Source: Onthophagus taurus | Taxonomy: Eukaryota; Arthropoda; Insecta; Coleoptera; Scarabaeidae | Direction: 5' to 3' | Assembly: GCF_036711975.1 (NCBI RefSeq) | Contig: NC_091972.1 | Location: 14,637,001-14,701,000 of the forward strand | DNA length: 64,000 nucleotides | Shown here: one piece after another, positions 20,791-31,750 of the stretch | Layout of the letters: every line of letters begins with the position of its first letter | Numbering within the stretch: the first letter of the stretch is position 1 | Position numbers and translations under genes: made by a program | The notes under the pieces: model-generated | Told to the model about the DNA's origin: nothing | Seen by the model: only the letters and a program-made list of their open reading frames with translations | Database searches by the model: none

Positions 20791-20896
20791 CCTTCACGTT
20801 TTTACAAAGGTTGTTATTGAGTAAAAACCTGTTAGAATTAATAATTCCTTAGCATTGTGTGACCAACTGTAAGAATCATCGTTGAGTTTGTACAAG

Positions 20897-21375
20897 ATGT
20901 TTCGCAAAACAACAACGATACATCTTCTTTCTATTATCTCTTTGTACGCTACTTTCGGATTCCCAGCTGTTACTAAATTTAGTGATGGATTTAGTGATAT
21001 AGGAATTATCCCACAACAGAAGATTTGTAATTGGTTCAGTCATGTTCAAAGCGCCAACGTTCATTATTATTGGCAGATATGTAAATCACCTTTAGACACC
21101 AATGGTAATTTTTTTTTTTTTTTAATTTAATTAATTTTTTTAAATTATATTAAAATAAAAAAAGATATTGATATAAATATATTTTAGGTAATCGTAATTA
21201 TTCTGTGTTCTTGTATAGAACAGATGGAACTGCTAGTGCAGGAGTTATAATTCCAAGTAAGTAGTGCTGCTTTTCTGTGGCTAAATTTGCTAAAATTACA
21301 CTCTCATTCTTAGGCATGCAGGGGAACGATGTTTATGGGAAGCTTATTCCTGTAAACGGAACATTTAATAAATAA
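20897..21375 (+). CDS. Secreted-protein family member B, two-cysteine type
   Basis: Three exons, phase-1 junctions: 20897-21104, 21188-21256, 21314-21375; 112 residues. Begins MFRKTTTIHLLSIISLYATF (signal peptide, likely cleaved after GFPA), then KFSDGFSDIGIIPQQKICNW, a core VHYYWQICKSPLDTNG, exon 2 NRNYSVFLYRTDG and VIIPS, exon 3 MQGNDVYGKLIPVNGTFNK. Two cysteines 19 residues apart could pair. Introns are 83 and 57 bp. AATAAA overlaps the stop codon. Exons 2-4 of the chimeric A2 gene are its closest relatives. The product is small, secreted and charged; its role is unknown. Splice sites and frame are intact and a TATA box is present, so it is probably expressed. Confidence 0.82.
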
Positions 21376-21713
21376 ATACTGACACAATAATATGTGTTTT
21401 TATAATTATGAAAAACTTTATCCTGAAAATCCAGCCATATTTTCTAATCCCTATGTGATGATTAATCACAGCTTACAGATAACATTTGGTTAGTTCATTA
21501 TATCTATCATTTTTCGTTTTTGAGTTATAATAAAAATTTTCCAAAATAAACGTCAATTTATAAATTTACGTATTGAATTTGAAATAGCAGGCATTCAGAT
21601 TTGATTTATTATGAATAATACACATTAATAACATTTTCATCCTTGTTTTTTAATTTTCAAGTTCATTTTCAATCATTTTTAGCAAATGTATTTAATTTAA
21701 ATCTTAACATGCT
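21376..21713. other. 3' flank of the B gene
   Basis: AT-rich; no further exon or repeat is clear until the promoter relics at 21714. Confidence 0.4.
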
Positions 21714-21935
21714 GTAAATAATAGCCTTCACATTTTCATGAAGGTTATTGTTGAGTAAAAACGAGAATTCACGTTTAGATTTTATCTTAAACTTTTTCTG
21801 GTTTTTTGCGCAGTTACCCAAAAAGTGTGGTTTACCTCGCTTATCATACGTGTTGAATGATTTCGACATTGTACACGACCTTCATATATAAATAACTATG
21901 TATTGATTTTTGTAATGTTGATGGACAGTAATATA
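21714..21935 (+). repeat. Fused relics of the B-gene and A3-gene promoters
   Basis: 21714-21770 resembles the B promoter (AGCCTTCAC, AAGGTTATTGTTGAGTAAAA), with its TATA changed to TAAATAATAG. 21775-21935 then matches the A3 promoter repeat (GTGGTTTACCTCG, TATATAAA at 21885, TGTATTGATTTTTG). No signal-peptide exon follows. It marks a lost or deleted family member. Confidence 0.6.
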
Positions 21936-23120
21936 TGTATGTTACAGGGAATATTTCAAAATACAAGGTATTAAAAAGATGAATCCTTTATGAAATAATT
22001 AAATAGTTTTTACTTTATCACATAAAGAAAGTATTTATTTTCATCTCCAACATATTTTCCTAGCATTTCGAATTTTAGTTTTCGAATTACAATAACATTT
22101 TTGTCCAAAAATCTAAATTTAGAGGTTTGAGTATTTTATAATGTATAACAATAAATATGAAATAGCTGGAATGAAATCGTTTGTGGATTTTGTTTTTACG
22201 ATATATTTTCAACAATATTTATTAACATCATTTTCATTCATAGTTTTTAATTTTCTAGTTATAAATTATTTGTTGTTGAATGCATAAAATTAGAAATGTT
22301 TGGGATTTTAAATCCGTTAGGTTGTTAATAATCACAATTGGAGTATAATCGCTTATAGATGCCGTTTTGATTGTTCATTATAAACAATTTTAATCAATAA
22401 CATTTTCTCCTATCATGTTTTAGTATTTGAAATATTTGTGATGTTAATCTCATTACGTTGCTAATGGTCATAGTTGGGACATAATTATCAGCGGATAACG
22501 TTTTGATTATTCGTTACAAACAATTTTCATCCACAATATGTTATCGTATTATTTTCAGTTTTCGAATTATAATAAACCTTTTTATGCTAAAAAGTTAATT
22601 TAGAGGTTTTAAGATTTTATAGTTTATGACTATAAATGTGAATTTGTTAGAATAAAATTGTTTCTGTATTTTGTTTCTATGATATATTTTGAACAAAATG
22701 TATTAACATCATTTTCAACTATAGTTTTTAATTTTGTAGATAATAGTTATTTGTTGTTAAATAATCACAGTTGAGTTATAATTTATAATTGCTTGTGGAT
22801 CCTGCTAGTTCGTTAAAAAAAAATATTATCCACAACATTTTCAGTTATCGTTTTTTGCTTTCGACTTTTGTAGTGTATAAATAAAAATGCGAAATAATTG
22901 AAGAGAAATCGTTTATGGATTCTAGTTATATGATTTATTATTATAGTTTTTATTAATATTATTCTTATCCACAGCATTTAATTTTTGAGTTAAAAAATAT
23001 TTTGTTGAGATACGACATTCGTTTGTTGACTTACATATAATCATGGTGCCTTCAAATAAGCATAAAAAATTGTTTATTACTTGTAATTTTTCCGGAAAAT
23101 GGGTCAACTTTATATTTTTA
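21936..23120. repeat. Old degenerate tandem repeats, about 481-bp period
   Basis: 22080-22270 aligns with about 22555-22745 (TTTTCGAATTA, TTAGAGGTTT, TTTATTAACATCATTTTCA). A second block with CGTTTTGATT and ACAATTTT recurs at 22360 and 22498. The similarity is imperfect, implying an ancient expansion next to the younger satellite that follows. Confidence 0.5.
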
Positions 23121-23150
23121 GATGGAACACTCTATTTAGAAGTTGTTAAT

Positions 23151-24283
23151 GGTAACACTCGGAAATCGGAGCATGTTATGAAAAAATTTTTAGAACAACA
23201 GTTATAAAAAATCTTATTGTTAATAATATTGCTCTCTATACTTTTGCTCTTAGCTGCATAGACATCGAGATAAATAGTAAAATATAAAAGTTTGATGAAT
23301 TTGTTGCTTTTTCAAACTATTAAAGGTATCACTCTGGAATTAGAGCATGTTATAGAAAATCTTTTAGAACAAAAGTTATAGCAAATCTTATTGTTAATAA
23401 TATGCTCTCTACACTTTTGCTCTAAGATGTACCGACATCGAGATAAATACTAAAATATGAAAATTTGATGAATTCGATGTTGTTTGCACGTTGTTGATAC
23501 TAACACTCGGAAATCGGAGCATGTTATAAAAAGCTTTTAGAACAAAAGTTGTAACAAATTTTATTTTTAACAATATTGCTCTTTTGCACTTTTGCTCTTA
23601 GATGCATAGACGTCGAGATAAATACTAAAAAATGAAAATTTGATGAAGTCGTTGTTGTTTGCACGTTGTTGATGGTAACACTCGGGAATCGGAGCAAGTT
23701 ATAAAAAAACTTTTAGAACAAAAGTTGTACCAAATTTTATTTTTAACAATATTGCTCTTTTACACTTTTGCTCTTAGATGCATAGATATCGAGATAAATA
23801 CTAAAATATGAAAGTTTGATAAATTTGTTGCTTTTTCAAGTTATTAAAGGTATCACTCTCAAATCAGAGCATGTTATCGAAAATCTTTCAGAACAAAAGT
23901 TATAGCATATCTTATTGTTAATAATATTGCTCTCTACACTTTTGCTATTAGATGCATAGACATCGAGATAAATACTAAAATATGCAAATTTGATGAATTC
24001 GTTGTTGTTTACACATTGTTGATGGTAACACTCGGGAATCGGAGCATGTTATAAAAAAACTTTTAGAACAAAAGTTGTAACAAATTTTATTTTTAACAAT
24101 ATTGCTCTTTTGCACTTTTACTCTTAGATGCATAGACATCGAGATAAATACTAAAATATGAAAGTTTGTTGAATTTGTTGCTTTTTCAAACTATTAAAGG
24201 TATCACTCTAGAATCAGAGCATGCTATAAAAAAACTTTTAGAACAAAAGTTGTAACAAATTTTATTTTTAACAATATTACTCG
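23151..24283. repeat. Satellite array, about 175-bp monomers of two alternating types
   Basis: Units start near 23151, 23325, 23499, 23674, 23849, 24024 and 24199 (last one cut short). Type A starts GGTAACACTCGG; type B starts GGTATCACTCT, and its preceding junction reads TTGCTTTTTCAAACTATTAAA in place of GTTGTTTGCACGTTGTTGAT. The order is A B A A B A B, a mostly dimeric arrangement of about 350 bp. All units share CTTTTAGAACAAAAGTT and CATCGAGATAAATACTAAAA. Confidence 0.88.
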
Positions 24284-25019
24284 TATCGTAAATCTACAGA
24301 TACATCGGTGGGATTAGCAACTTTGCTTGGGAGTGTTAAGAGAGTGAAAGATTTTCACTTTTACCACGAGAAATTACCTAAAAAATACTTTAAACTAATT
24401 AAAGACACACGAGGATTGCAAAATATCATATTTTCTGAGAATATCAGCGCGAGGATATAAAAGAGAAAGAATATGGCATGAATCACACATACGTATATTA
24501 ACATTTAAAAACAGGTTAACATTATGTGTCGCATATTTATTATGCACCATTTGTTAATGTGATTATCTGTTGTTAAACAGCATTTACAAAGAATTGTTGT
24601 GTTGTGTACTAGTGATAAGCAATGTCAGCAAAGTATAATTGGAGGAATTAGCCCCAATACGAGTGCTGCATTTTAGCTGCATTAGCAGAAAGTCCCTTTG
24701 ATAAGCTGCTATTATTACTATCTCATGTGAATCGAATTGACATATAATGATGCTTCTGATGTCATAAGCAACGATAACCAATTCTTTTCCAATTTGCGAA
24801 AGGAAGTAGTAATCTTCTACATCATCTATATACGGCGGAAAATATTGCATGCTACAATCACTTTTGAAATACCATCTGAATTTCTGCACTACGCAGCAAT
24901 TTCACACAGGTGCAAATCGTTGATGAAAATCTGAAACAATAATTCTGGAAGAGATCCACCACGCGATTCTGTAACATAGCATTTTACACAAGAGTATTTG
25001 CCCATTCCCAATAACATTC
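24284..25019. other. Unassigned AT-rich sequence after the satellite
   Basis: A minus-strand frame (24889-24584, starting MQKFRWYFKSDCSMQYFPPY) is open for 101 codons, but I recognise no domain, splice context or relatives. I do not call it a gene. Confidence 0.3.
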
Positions 25020-25250
25020 TGCGACATTTTCCTTATGGAGAACATCAATTTTGATGCTTGCGCATATCAAAGGTGTCTCATAAGAAAAAATATTGAAATT
25101 ACTCTGGAATTTTTATGAAGATACCTATTCATTCGTGTTAAGGAAAAAAGAAATGTCAAAAACGATAATCGACTGTTCTACGTTTGAGATTCCTCTGCAC
25201 TGTAAGCATAAATTGCAATCATTAGATATCAGTGTTTACATTGATACTAT
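25020..25250 (+). pseudogene. Fragment of a pogo/Tigger-like DDE transposase
   Basis: The frame ending IPLHCKHKLQSLDISVY (to about 25245) resembles the LPPHCSHKLQPLDVSVF signature after the second catalytic Asp in pogo-type transposases. The upstream IFLMENINFD near 25030 may be the remains of the LLLDNH motif. Frameshifts separate the pieces. Only this region is recognisable. Confidence 0.42.
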
Positions 25251-26160
25251 GTGGTATCGATGTAGGTTTGAAGGTAGCAGTAACAAACAGTAAGTATTTT
25301 TATGAAGCTGACATGAACTGCCCTGATGTCTTTATGATGCAAGAGATGATTTAATACTAGAAATGCTCCCTGTAGAGGGATGCTAGAGGATCCTAAGCTC
25401 TGTTATAGAACTAGAGGTGCTAAATTAATTGCAAAGAGAGATGTTACTAATGCTCTACTACCATGTGACGTTATAGATACTTTCTTATTACAAAACTGTC
25501 TACAAAGAGAGTCTAGAGATGACGTTCAAAGACGAACTATTCTGGTATCTTTTTGATCCTTAAGATGCTTTGATAAAAATGAAATGGTTCTTATAGAGAG
25601 ATGTTAAAAATTGCAAAGCATATCTATGAAACTGGTTCAAGTTAACGATGACTTACAGAGAAAGAGAGAGATGTTAGACCTATACTAGAACTTACCTATT
25701 AAAAGATGTCACATATTCAAAGTATCTATCTGGTGATTACGTGTTTTTCAAACTTTTATGATCATTTCTGAGTGTTCCATAACTACCATAATTTATACAT
25801 ATGGCTCAGTTCACGTTCATGTAGTCTTTCCTATAGCAGAAAACACGAAATTTGTTGTTACAAAACTTTCTAATAGTGTTGTATCTCCGAATTATAAACA
25901 CAGCTCTACAATAACAAAATTTTTTTTTGCCAAAGCAACTTCATTGGGAGCAAGATGTTTGGCCTGTAAGAAATTCTTTAACTGTCGGTAAAGCCAATGT
26001 AATAAGAGAGCCGTATTAATAGGTGAATGGGTTTTCATCCATATTGGTATATTATATATATTTTTTAATAAAATATATTGGAGCATAAACATTGTTTATT
26101 TGTAAAAAACACATACTACATATTAAGTTAAGAGTGATAAAATAATTTGTAAAAGGGTTG
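25251..26160. other. Unassigned sequence with weak GAGAGATGTTA repeats
   Basis: Between 25340 and 25720, AGAGAGATGTTA and variants (GAGGGATGCTAGA) recur irregularly. The rest is AT-rich without coding support. Confidence 0.3.
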
Positions 26161-26587
26161 GACAAGGAAGGAGATTGTTTTAATTACATTTGTAGAAAAT
26201 TTTCGAAGCTTAGTATGGAAAAGTTGAAAGGTGGAATATTTGATGGTCCTCAGATTTTATTAAAGTTATTTTATTAAAGCTTGGAAAAGTTTTGTGTTGG
26301 TAGTCGAAAATTTCCTAGGTAACCACAAAGCACCAAATTATGAAGAAATTGTGCAATAGCTGACAAACTTTCAGACTCTAGGAGCAAATATGAGTATCAA
26401 GTTACACTATCTCCGCAACCATCTGGATAAATTTCCGGATAATTTAGGAAATTATAGTGAGGAACAGGCAAAGCGGTTCCACCTGGATCTAAAAGTGATG
26501 GCAGATTACTGCCGGTCTTTAAAAAGAGATTGTCCCCTGAAAAATTATAAAGAAAAAGCTCATAAAAGGTGTTTTATGGAAATATAA
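26161..26587 (+). pseudogene. Relic of a widespread TE-associated insect protein (C-terminal part)
   Basis: Plus-strand translation in shifting frames: DKEGDCFNYICRKFSKLSME, KLKGGIFDGPQI, AWKSFVLVVENFLGNHKAPN, then from 26390 MSIKLHYLRNHLDKFPDNLG NYSEEQAKRFHLDLKVMADY and CRSLKRDCPLKNYKEKAHKR. I recognise this as the conserved tail (NFLGNH, SxHLDxFPxNLG, SEEQGERFHQDLKxME, MADYCWxLxRD) of a protein repeated in many arthropod genomes as part of a mobile element. A segment between KVM and ADY is missing, and stops occur, so it is dead. Confidence 0.6.
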
Positions 26588-28689
26588 CATATGTTTCCGA
26601 CATTTTCCTCTCTATTTACTTCGATGTATCTTAATTTTTCAAAACAAAACTGACATTATAAATATATCTGTTATTTTGCTTCTTGTTTTTCGATTTTTGT
26701 AAAAAAAATGAAAATAAAGATTTAAAAAAAAACGAAAGCAAATCTTACAAAATCATTGATAGTTTCATGAATTGTGAACATAAATATATTCAAAATCAAT
26801 CTTATATCTAGGGCAACAAAGCCACTGTAGACCAGTGAAATGATTTGACTTCATGAGTTACTCTCATAGTTAATTTAAAATAATATTTCTTACAATAAGT
26901 ACAACAAGTTTCTTATAGTTCCTTTTATATCGTGTCAAAGTACAATATCCGCATTCAATTTTGTCATCCCGCATCGTTACACACTGTTTGTTACGGCGTG
27001 ATAAAATCGGCCGCGTTCATTTCGGCACATTATACAGCCGTTTGGCGAACGCCGCCACGCCGCGTCGGGGTCTGCTTTGGGGTGAGCATCGCTACGCCAC
27101 CCTCCTCCTCATGATATTGCCTCATAAAATTAGATTAGATTAGTAGTGTTTGTAACGTTCTGGTCTGTCTCAACGATGAATTTCTATTCTGCATGTCTAA
27201 CACTCAATGTGCCTCCATGGAAACTGATTAAATCAGTTTCTAATTACAAGGCATTTTAGATTTATTAAAATATCAAGCATGCAGAGTGTCGCTAAAAAAT
27301 GTTTAAAAATCATTTAAAATTTTTTTCTTTTTGAGTTGATTTTTAAAACCTCTGGACTAAAATACTAAATGTAAATAGAAACCCTACCGAGTCCCAATTA
27401 AATAGATTGCCGAGGCACAAGTGCACGTACCAAGTACATTCAGGTTTTGGGGAGGTTTGAAGGTGGGGATCGGAGGGGTAATCTCTATCAAGGTATATTA
27501 TTCCGTGGCATGTCTAGCGGCAGTAACGTTTTTCCAACGGAAACGCGACACGGAAAAGCGAGCTGGAATGAGACGGAACACGTCCGGACGATGCGAGGTG
27601 GGGGTGAAGACCTGGGGGTCCGTGGGGGGACGGGGCCGGATTACCTGCCCGCACGGGCTGCAGCGGCCCGCAATAAAGAAGGTACCGGAATAATTCATGC
27701 CGAGTGTATACGGTTATGGCCGAGCGGGGCTTCCATCCGCTAATGGAACTCTCATACGCGCCCCCTATTTTATTATAACGCCCGGCTAAACGTCTCCCCA
27801 CGAACTAAGGGAGACTTTGGGCATCGGCCGATTAAGACCAAATTATCTTCACCAAATTTTAAAGCATCTATATAAATATAACAATTTACTATGGAGCTAA
27901 CAAAGTTACCACTACTACAGAGTATTTAAAGTTTTAAGTATAAAATGATATACTTCCTCTCTGATATATCCTAATAAATAAGTCTCGTTTTTTTCTTTAT
28001 AATTTTTTTGATGGTTATATAGTCCTCTGTGGCAGATGTTTTAGTTAACCCCGCTTAGTGAGAATTTAAGAGTCCCGCGAGCGGATCCGGTACTGGGACA
28101 CGCGCACCCCTCGGCTTTTTGTCAAATAAATTTACATAAGGAGCCGCCCCCGGGCTATTATTATTTACTCCAGGCTATAAATATCAATGCGGCGCGCGCG
28201 TCTTTTCCGCGACACGGCGGCAGCACGGCGCGTCGCGACGCCTTTCCCGAGGCGCCGCTCCCAAGGGACCACGGTGGCGTCCTCAGCCCGGGGAACGCCA
28301 ATTTATCATGTCCCTGAGTAGAACACCTGCTCCACCAGGCTGCTCCGGACGCCGGTGTGCCCAGATTCTCAAGTAATTAAACTTTAGATTGACAAATACC
28401 GGAGTCGGCCGTAATTTTTATTCATTGCTTTTATTGATCTAGCAGCTTCTGGGGGGAATTCACTGAAATCTTTCAGGGATTGCTAAAAAGAAGTAAGCAG
28501 ATGTAGCGAAAGGGTTTGAAGAGTGTTAATTTGAACCTTTGCTATATAAAGGTTAATAGTCCTTTTTCAATTTGTACATTCTCACTTTTATTTTGACTTC
28601 ATAAGCAAAATATAATTTGAAATAAACTGCCACCATGTCCATCGTTTGAAGCTCTGCATTCGTTACCTGGTAATCACAATTCGGGGTAA
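26588..28689. other. Mosaic of AT-rich sequence and CpG-rich blocks
   Basis: CpG-rich blocks lie at about 26960-27120, 27400-27850 and 28070-28400. The last has dense CGCGCG and GGCGCC and a TATAAATA at 28181. Overlapping open frames on both strands are a by-product of high GC. No splice-bounded exon or conserved protein was recognised. These may be conserved non-coding or promoter sequences. Confidence 0.35.
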
Positions 28690-30011
28690 ATATGATACAA
28701 TCATAACTCAACTAATGCAGAAAGCCCTACTACTCATCAGTACTTGGTGTAGAAGGAATAGGCTCAGCATCAATCCAAATAAAATCGAATTCACTCGGAG
28801 AAGGAAGCTATAAATAAAAGCACCCCTCAATTGAAAGCAGAACTATTAACCTCAAAACAGAAGTTAAATACCTAGGGGTGATACTAGACAGTAAACTAAA
28901 CAGGAACTCACACTTAGACAAGGTGAGGAAAAATGCCATCATGACAAACCAGATCTGCCGTAGGCTCCTAGGAAGGAACTGGGGTCTCAAACTACGAATT
29001 GGGCCTACGTAGCAATGATCAGACCCATGGTCGCCTACGCCTCATTGATTTGGTGGCCAAAAACAAAACATAGGATACCACAACAACAGCTGACATAAAT
29101 CCAGCGGTTAGCATGTCTTAATATAACGAGTGCAATGAGATCTTGTCCGACGACTGCTTTGGAAACCCTACTCGGCCTCACACCACTCCATTTATACATA
29201 CAAAAGGAGGCAGCTTCAAGTGCCTTATCACTGAAGACAGTTTCTTCACTCAAGTTGATGCAGGGTAACCTCAGACGACATCTCGAAATCCTCAAGCACC
29301 CATGTCTAAATCACCTGATTGAAATTAAGACGGACTTCATCAGCGCATCAGTGGATCAAATAGCCACATTAAACTGTCCCTCAGCTCGGACATAACAATT
29401 TTCCAAGCAGCAGTTCTTGCTATAAACTTTTGCACCGCTTTGAACCTACAGAAGGGACAGAAAGGTGCATCCATAACACACAAACATTGAGGGCTATGAG
29501 AAGACGGACAAGCTGGCCAGAGACGCCCTTCATTGGACCCCAACCTGGTTCTGGACTACAAAAAAGCCACCTAAAACAAATAATCAACAGTTGGGAGGTC
29601 TCAAAGGTAGCCTTACGCTGGAAAGAACTTCCAGGTCACGAACAAGCGAGGAGTATGATAACTCAAAACTTCGCAAAACAAAACCAAAGACCTTTTATGC
29701 CTCAGCAAAGGAGATCTAAAATATCACCTCTTCCACATTGGACAAGCTGAGGATCAAACTTGTCGACTTTGCAACGACGAGTCAGAAACAGCTGAACACA
29801 AAATTCTAAAGTCTAAGACACAAAATTATCGGTAAAACTCTCTTGAAACCTACCGACATAAAGGTTCAAGACCTCAGGGCAATACTAAGGTTCATCAAGG
29901 ACCTACATTTGCCCTCAACTTTTGGAGGGCTAAAGTTACAATAGATCTTATAGGTCGCGGTAACGAGAGGGGCCGCTCCCCTCAACCCGGCAGCAATAAT
30001 AATAATAATCG
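28690..30011 (+). mobile_element. 5'-truncated non-LTR retrotransposon (reverse transcriptase end plus RNase H-like region), (AAT)n tail
   Basis: Plus-strand pieces: STWCRRNRLSINPNKIEF (after the RT core), IQRLACLNITSAMRSCPTTA LETLLGLTPLHLYIQKEA (a typical segment after the RT), KVHP, DKLARDALHWTPTWFW, SRSRTSEEYDNSKLRKTKPK, DLRAILRFIKDLHLPSTFGG. These resemble R1/I-like elements with an RNase H-type region. Many stops and frameshifts. The 3' end carries GCCGCTCCCCTCAACCC followed by (AAT)n at 29995-30011, a tail style of such elements. No target duplication was resolved. Confidence 0.8.
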
Positions 30012-30329
30012 TTTGAAGCCTCTATTCCAATATCTTAGGCCAACCATCGCTTACCAAAGGCAATGAGACATCTTTCTGCTCTCAGTTCTTTTGTTACGTC
30101 ATCAAAAACATGCAGTAAACTGATGACATGTTCAATTAATATCCAGTCATCGATGTTAAATTGTATTTCAATAAATTTCAGAACGCCAAATATGCATGCT
30201 ATAACATACCAGCTTTATTTATATAAATAATTTTAGCATTTCCTAGATGGAGTTCTAACGTGTGGAGACGTCTTAAATCAATTTCTCAATTGCCAATATC
30301 ATTTGTTTTTGCTTTTCATGCAGTTGCGA
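30012..30329. other. Unassigned spacer between retroelement relics
   Basis: AT-rich, no recognisable frame or repeat. Confidence 0.35.
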
Positions 30330-31560
30330 AAGTGCTACTGAACGTGAACAGAGTAAAACGTGAAACGCAGAGTACCCATACAAACCAGCATAAGATAGAA
30401 AAATAATAACTGATGTAAAAAGTGTTGGAAAGGTTTATCAATTGAGAAACAAAGATCTGAAAATAGTTTGCTATGTGGACTATGCTGAATTGTTGTAGGC
30501 AGCATGAAGTTGCATGAAGATAATATTCAGAGGATGTACGAATTCGAACAGTAGCAACAAAATTCAACGTGAACTTCTCGGTGTTAAAAGCAATATCTCT
30601 AACAATAGCAACGGAAGCTAAACGTTGCAAATTGACAGTATACAACAAGCTTACAGAGAGGCGATGAGTTTTAAATATCTTTGCGTTAATATTACGAACA
30701 GCAGGGATGTCTAAAAAAATTATATACATAGCTCAAACAATGAAAGGAGCTATGATAGCAGATTACCTGATGGACATAATATGGCAAAATAAGTATATTA
30801 AGACGTAAGACTTGTTATAACAAACGCGATAGAGACAAGAGCAAGAAATGCTATCAAAAAAGAACGTCAGTAAGACAGTGGGGAGAAAACGAAATAAGGA
30901 AATAAGATATATGATATATGACACACCATGTTGAACGTATGGAAGTCTCTAAGAGCAAACAGACCTCTTGGAAAACCTCTTATGGCATGAAAACTGGACT
31001 CAACTTCACAGCATAGGTTATGAATAATTAAAAAATAAGACGAAGATGTCTTAAAGGGGAGGAGAAAAAGAAGAAGAACCTTTCAACTTGGCTCGATGGT
31101 GTTTCTCGTTCACTTGCATCATTTTGGTTTTGGTAACACCACTTGCATAATAACTAAATACGAATCTGTCATTTCATATCACAGAAAAGAAAATTTTTTG
31201 AATCGTGCAAAAATTCGAGATTTTTGCGAGTTTGAGATTTAATTGTTTGTTTAATTGATGTTAACTGACAAGAGCAGAAAATGCTACTACAAAAATAACA
31301 TCAATAACACAGTGGGGAAAAAACGAAATGAGGATATCAAAGAGATATGCGATATACATGAAATTATGAGAGGAGCTTGAAAAAGAGTACGGAAATGGAG
31401 GACACCATGTTGAACGTATGAAAGTCTCAAAACTACAAAGGATAGTCAACGATGGGCTCCTAAGAGCAAACAGTCCTCTTGGAAAACCTCTTATGGCATG
31501 AAAACTGGACTCAACTTCATAGCATAATAATTAAGAAATAAGACGAAGATGTCTTAAAGT
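30330..31560 (+). mobile_element. Highly decayed non-LTR reverse-transcriptase C-terminus
   Basis: Plus-strand pieces: MSFKYLCVNITNSRDV (YLGxxIT motif), ADYLMDIIWQNKYIKT, LVITNAIETRARNA (YxxETR motif), and twice HHVERMKVS-like (GHVxRM motif) followed by LRANSPLGKP. This order matches the region after the catalytic domain of endonuclease-type non-LTR elements, similar to the relic at 6800-8458. No intact domain. Confidence 0.6.
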
Positions 31561-31750
31561 GGAGGAGAAGAAAAAGAACCTTTCAACTTGGTTCGATGGT
31601 CTTTCTCGTTTACCTACATCATTTTGTTTTTGGTAACACCACTTGTACAATAACTAAATACGAATCTGTCATTTCATATGACAGAAAAGAAAAATTTTTG
31701 AATCGTGCAAAAATTCGCGATGTTTGAGAGTTTTAGATTTAACTGTTTAA
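30830..31750. repeat. Tandem duplication, period about 510 bp
   Basis: TGGCATGAAAACTGGACTCA at 30983 recurs at about 31494, and similarity continues through GAAGATGTCTTAAAG, TTTCAACTTGG, AATACGAATCTGTCATTTCA and GAATCGTGCAAAAATTCG. The second copy contains about 90 extra bases (GAGAGGAGCTTG region) absent from the first. Confidence 0.75.

Noticed and set aside
23151..24283. Considered as a CRISPR-like array because of regular spacing
   Set aside because: The whole 175-bp unit repeats, with no unique spacers; it is satellite DNA.
24584..24889. 101-codon minus-strand frame starting MQKFRWYFKSDC
   Set aside because: No recognisable domain, promoter or splice sites, and the surroundings are repeat-derived.
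27421..27801. Overlapping 90-98 codon frames on both strands
   Set aside because: Low-complexity Gly/Arg/Pro composition in a CpG-rich block, with no consistent strand or recognisable motif.
30316..30729. 137-codon minus-strand frame with hydrophobic runs
   Set aside because: It is antisense to the decayed plus-strand reverse transcriptase (KYLCVNITNSRDV, ADYLMDIIWQNK), so it is a shadow.
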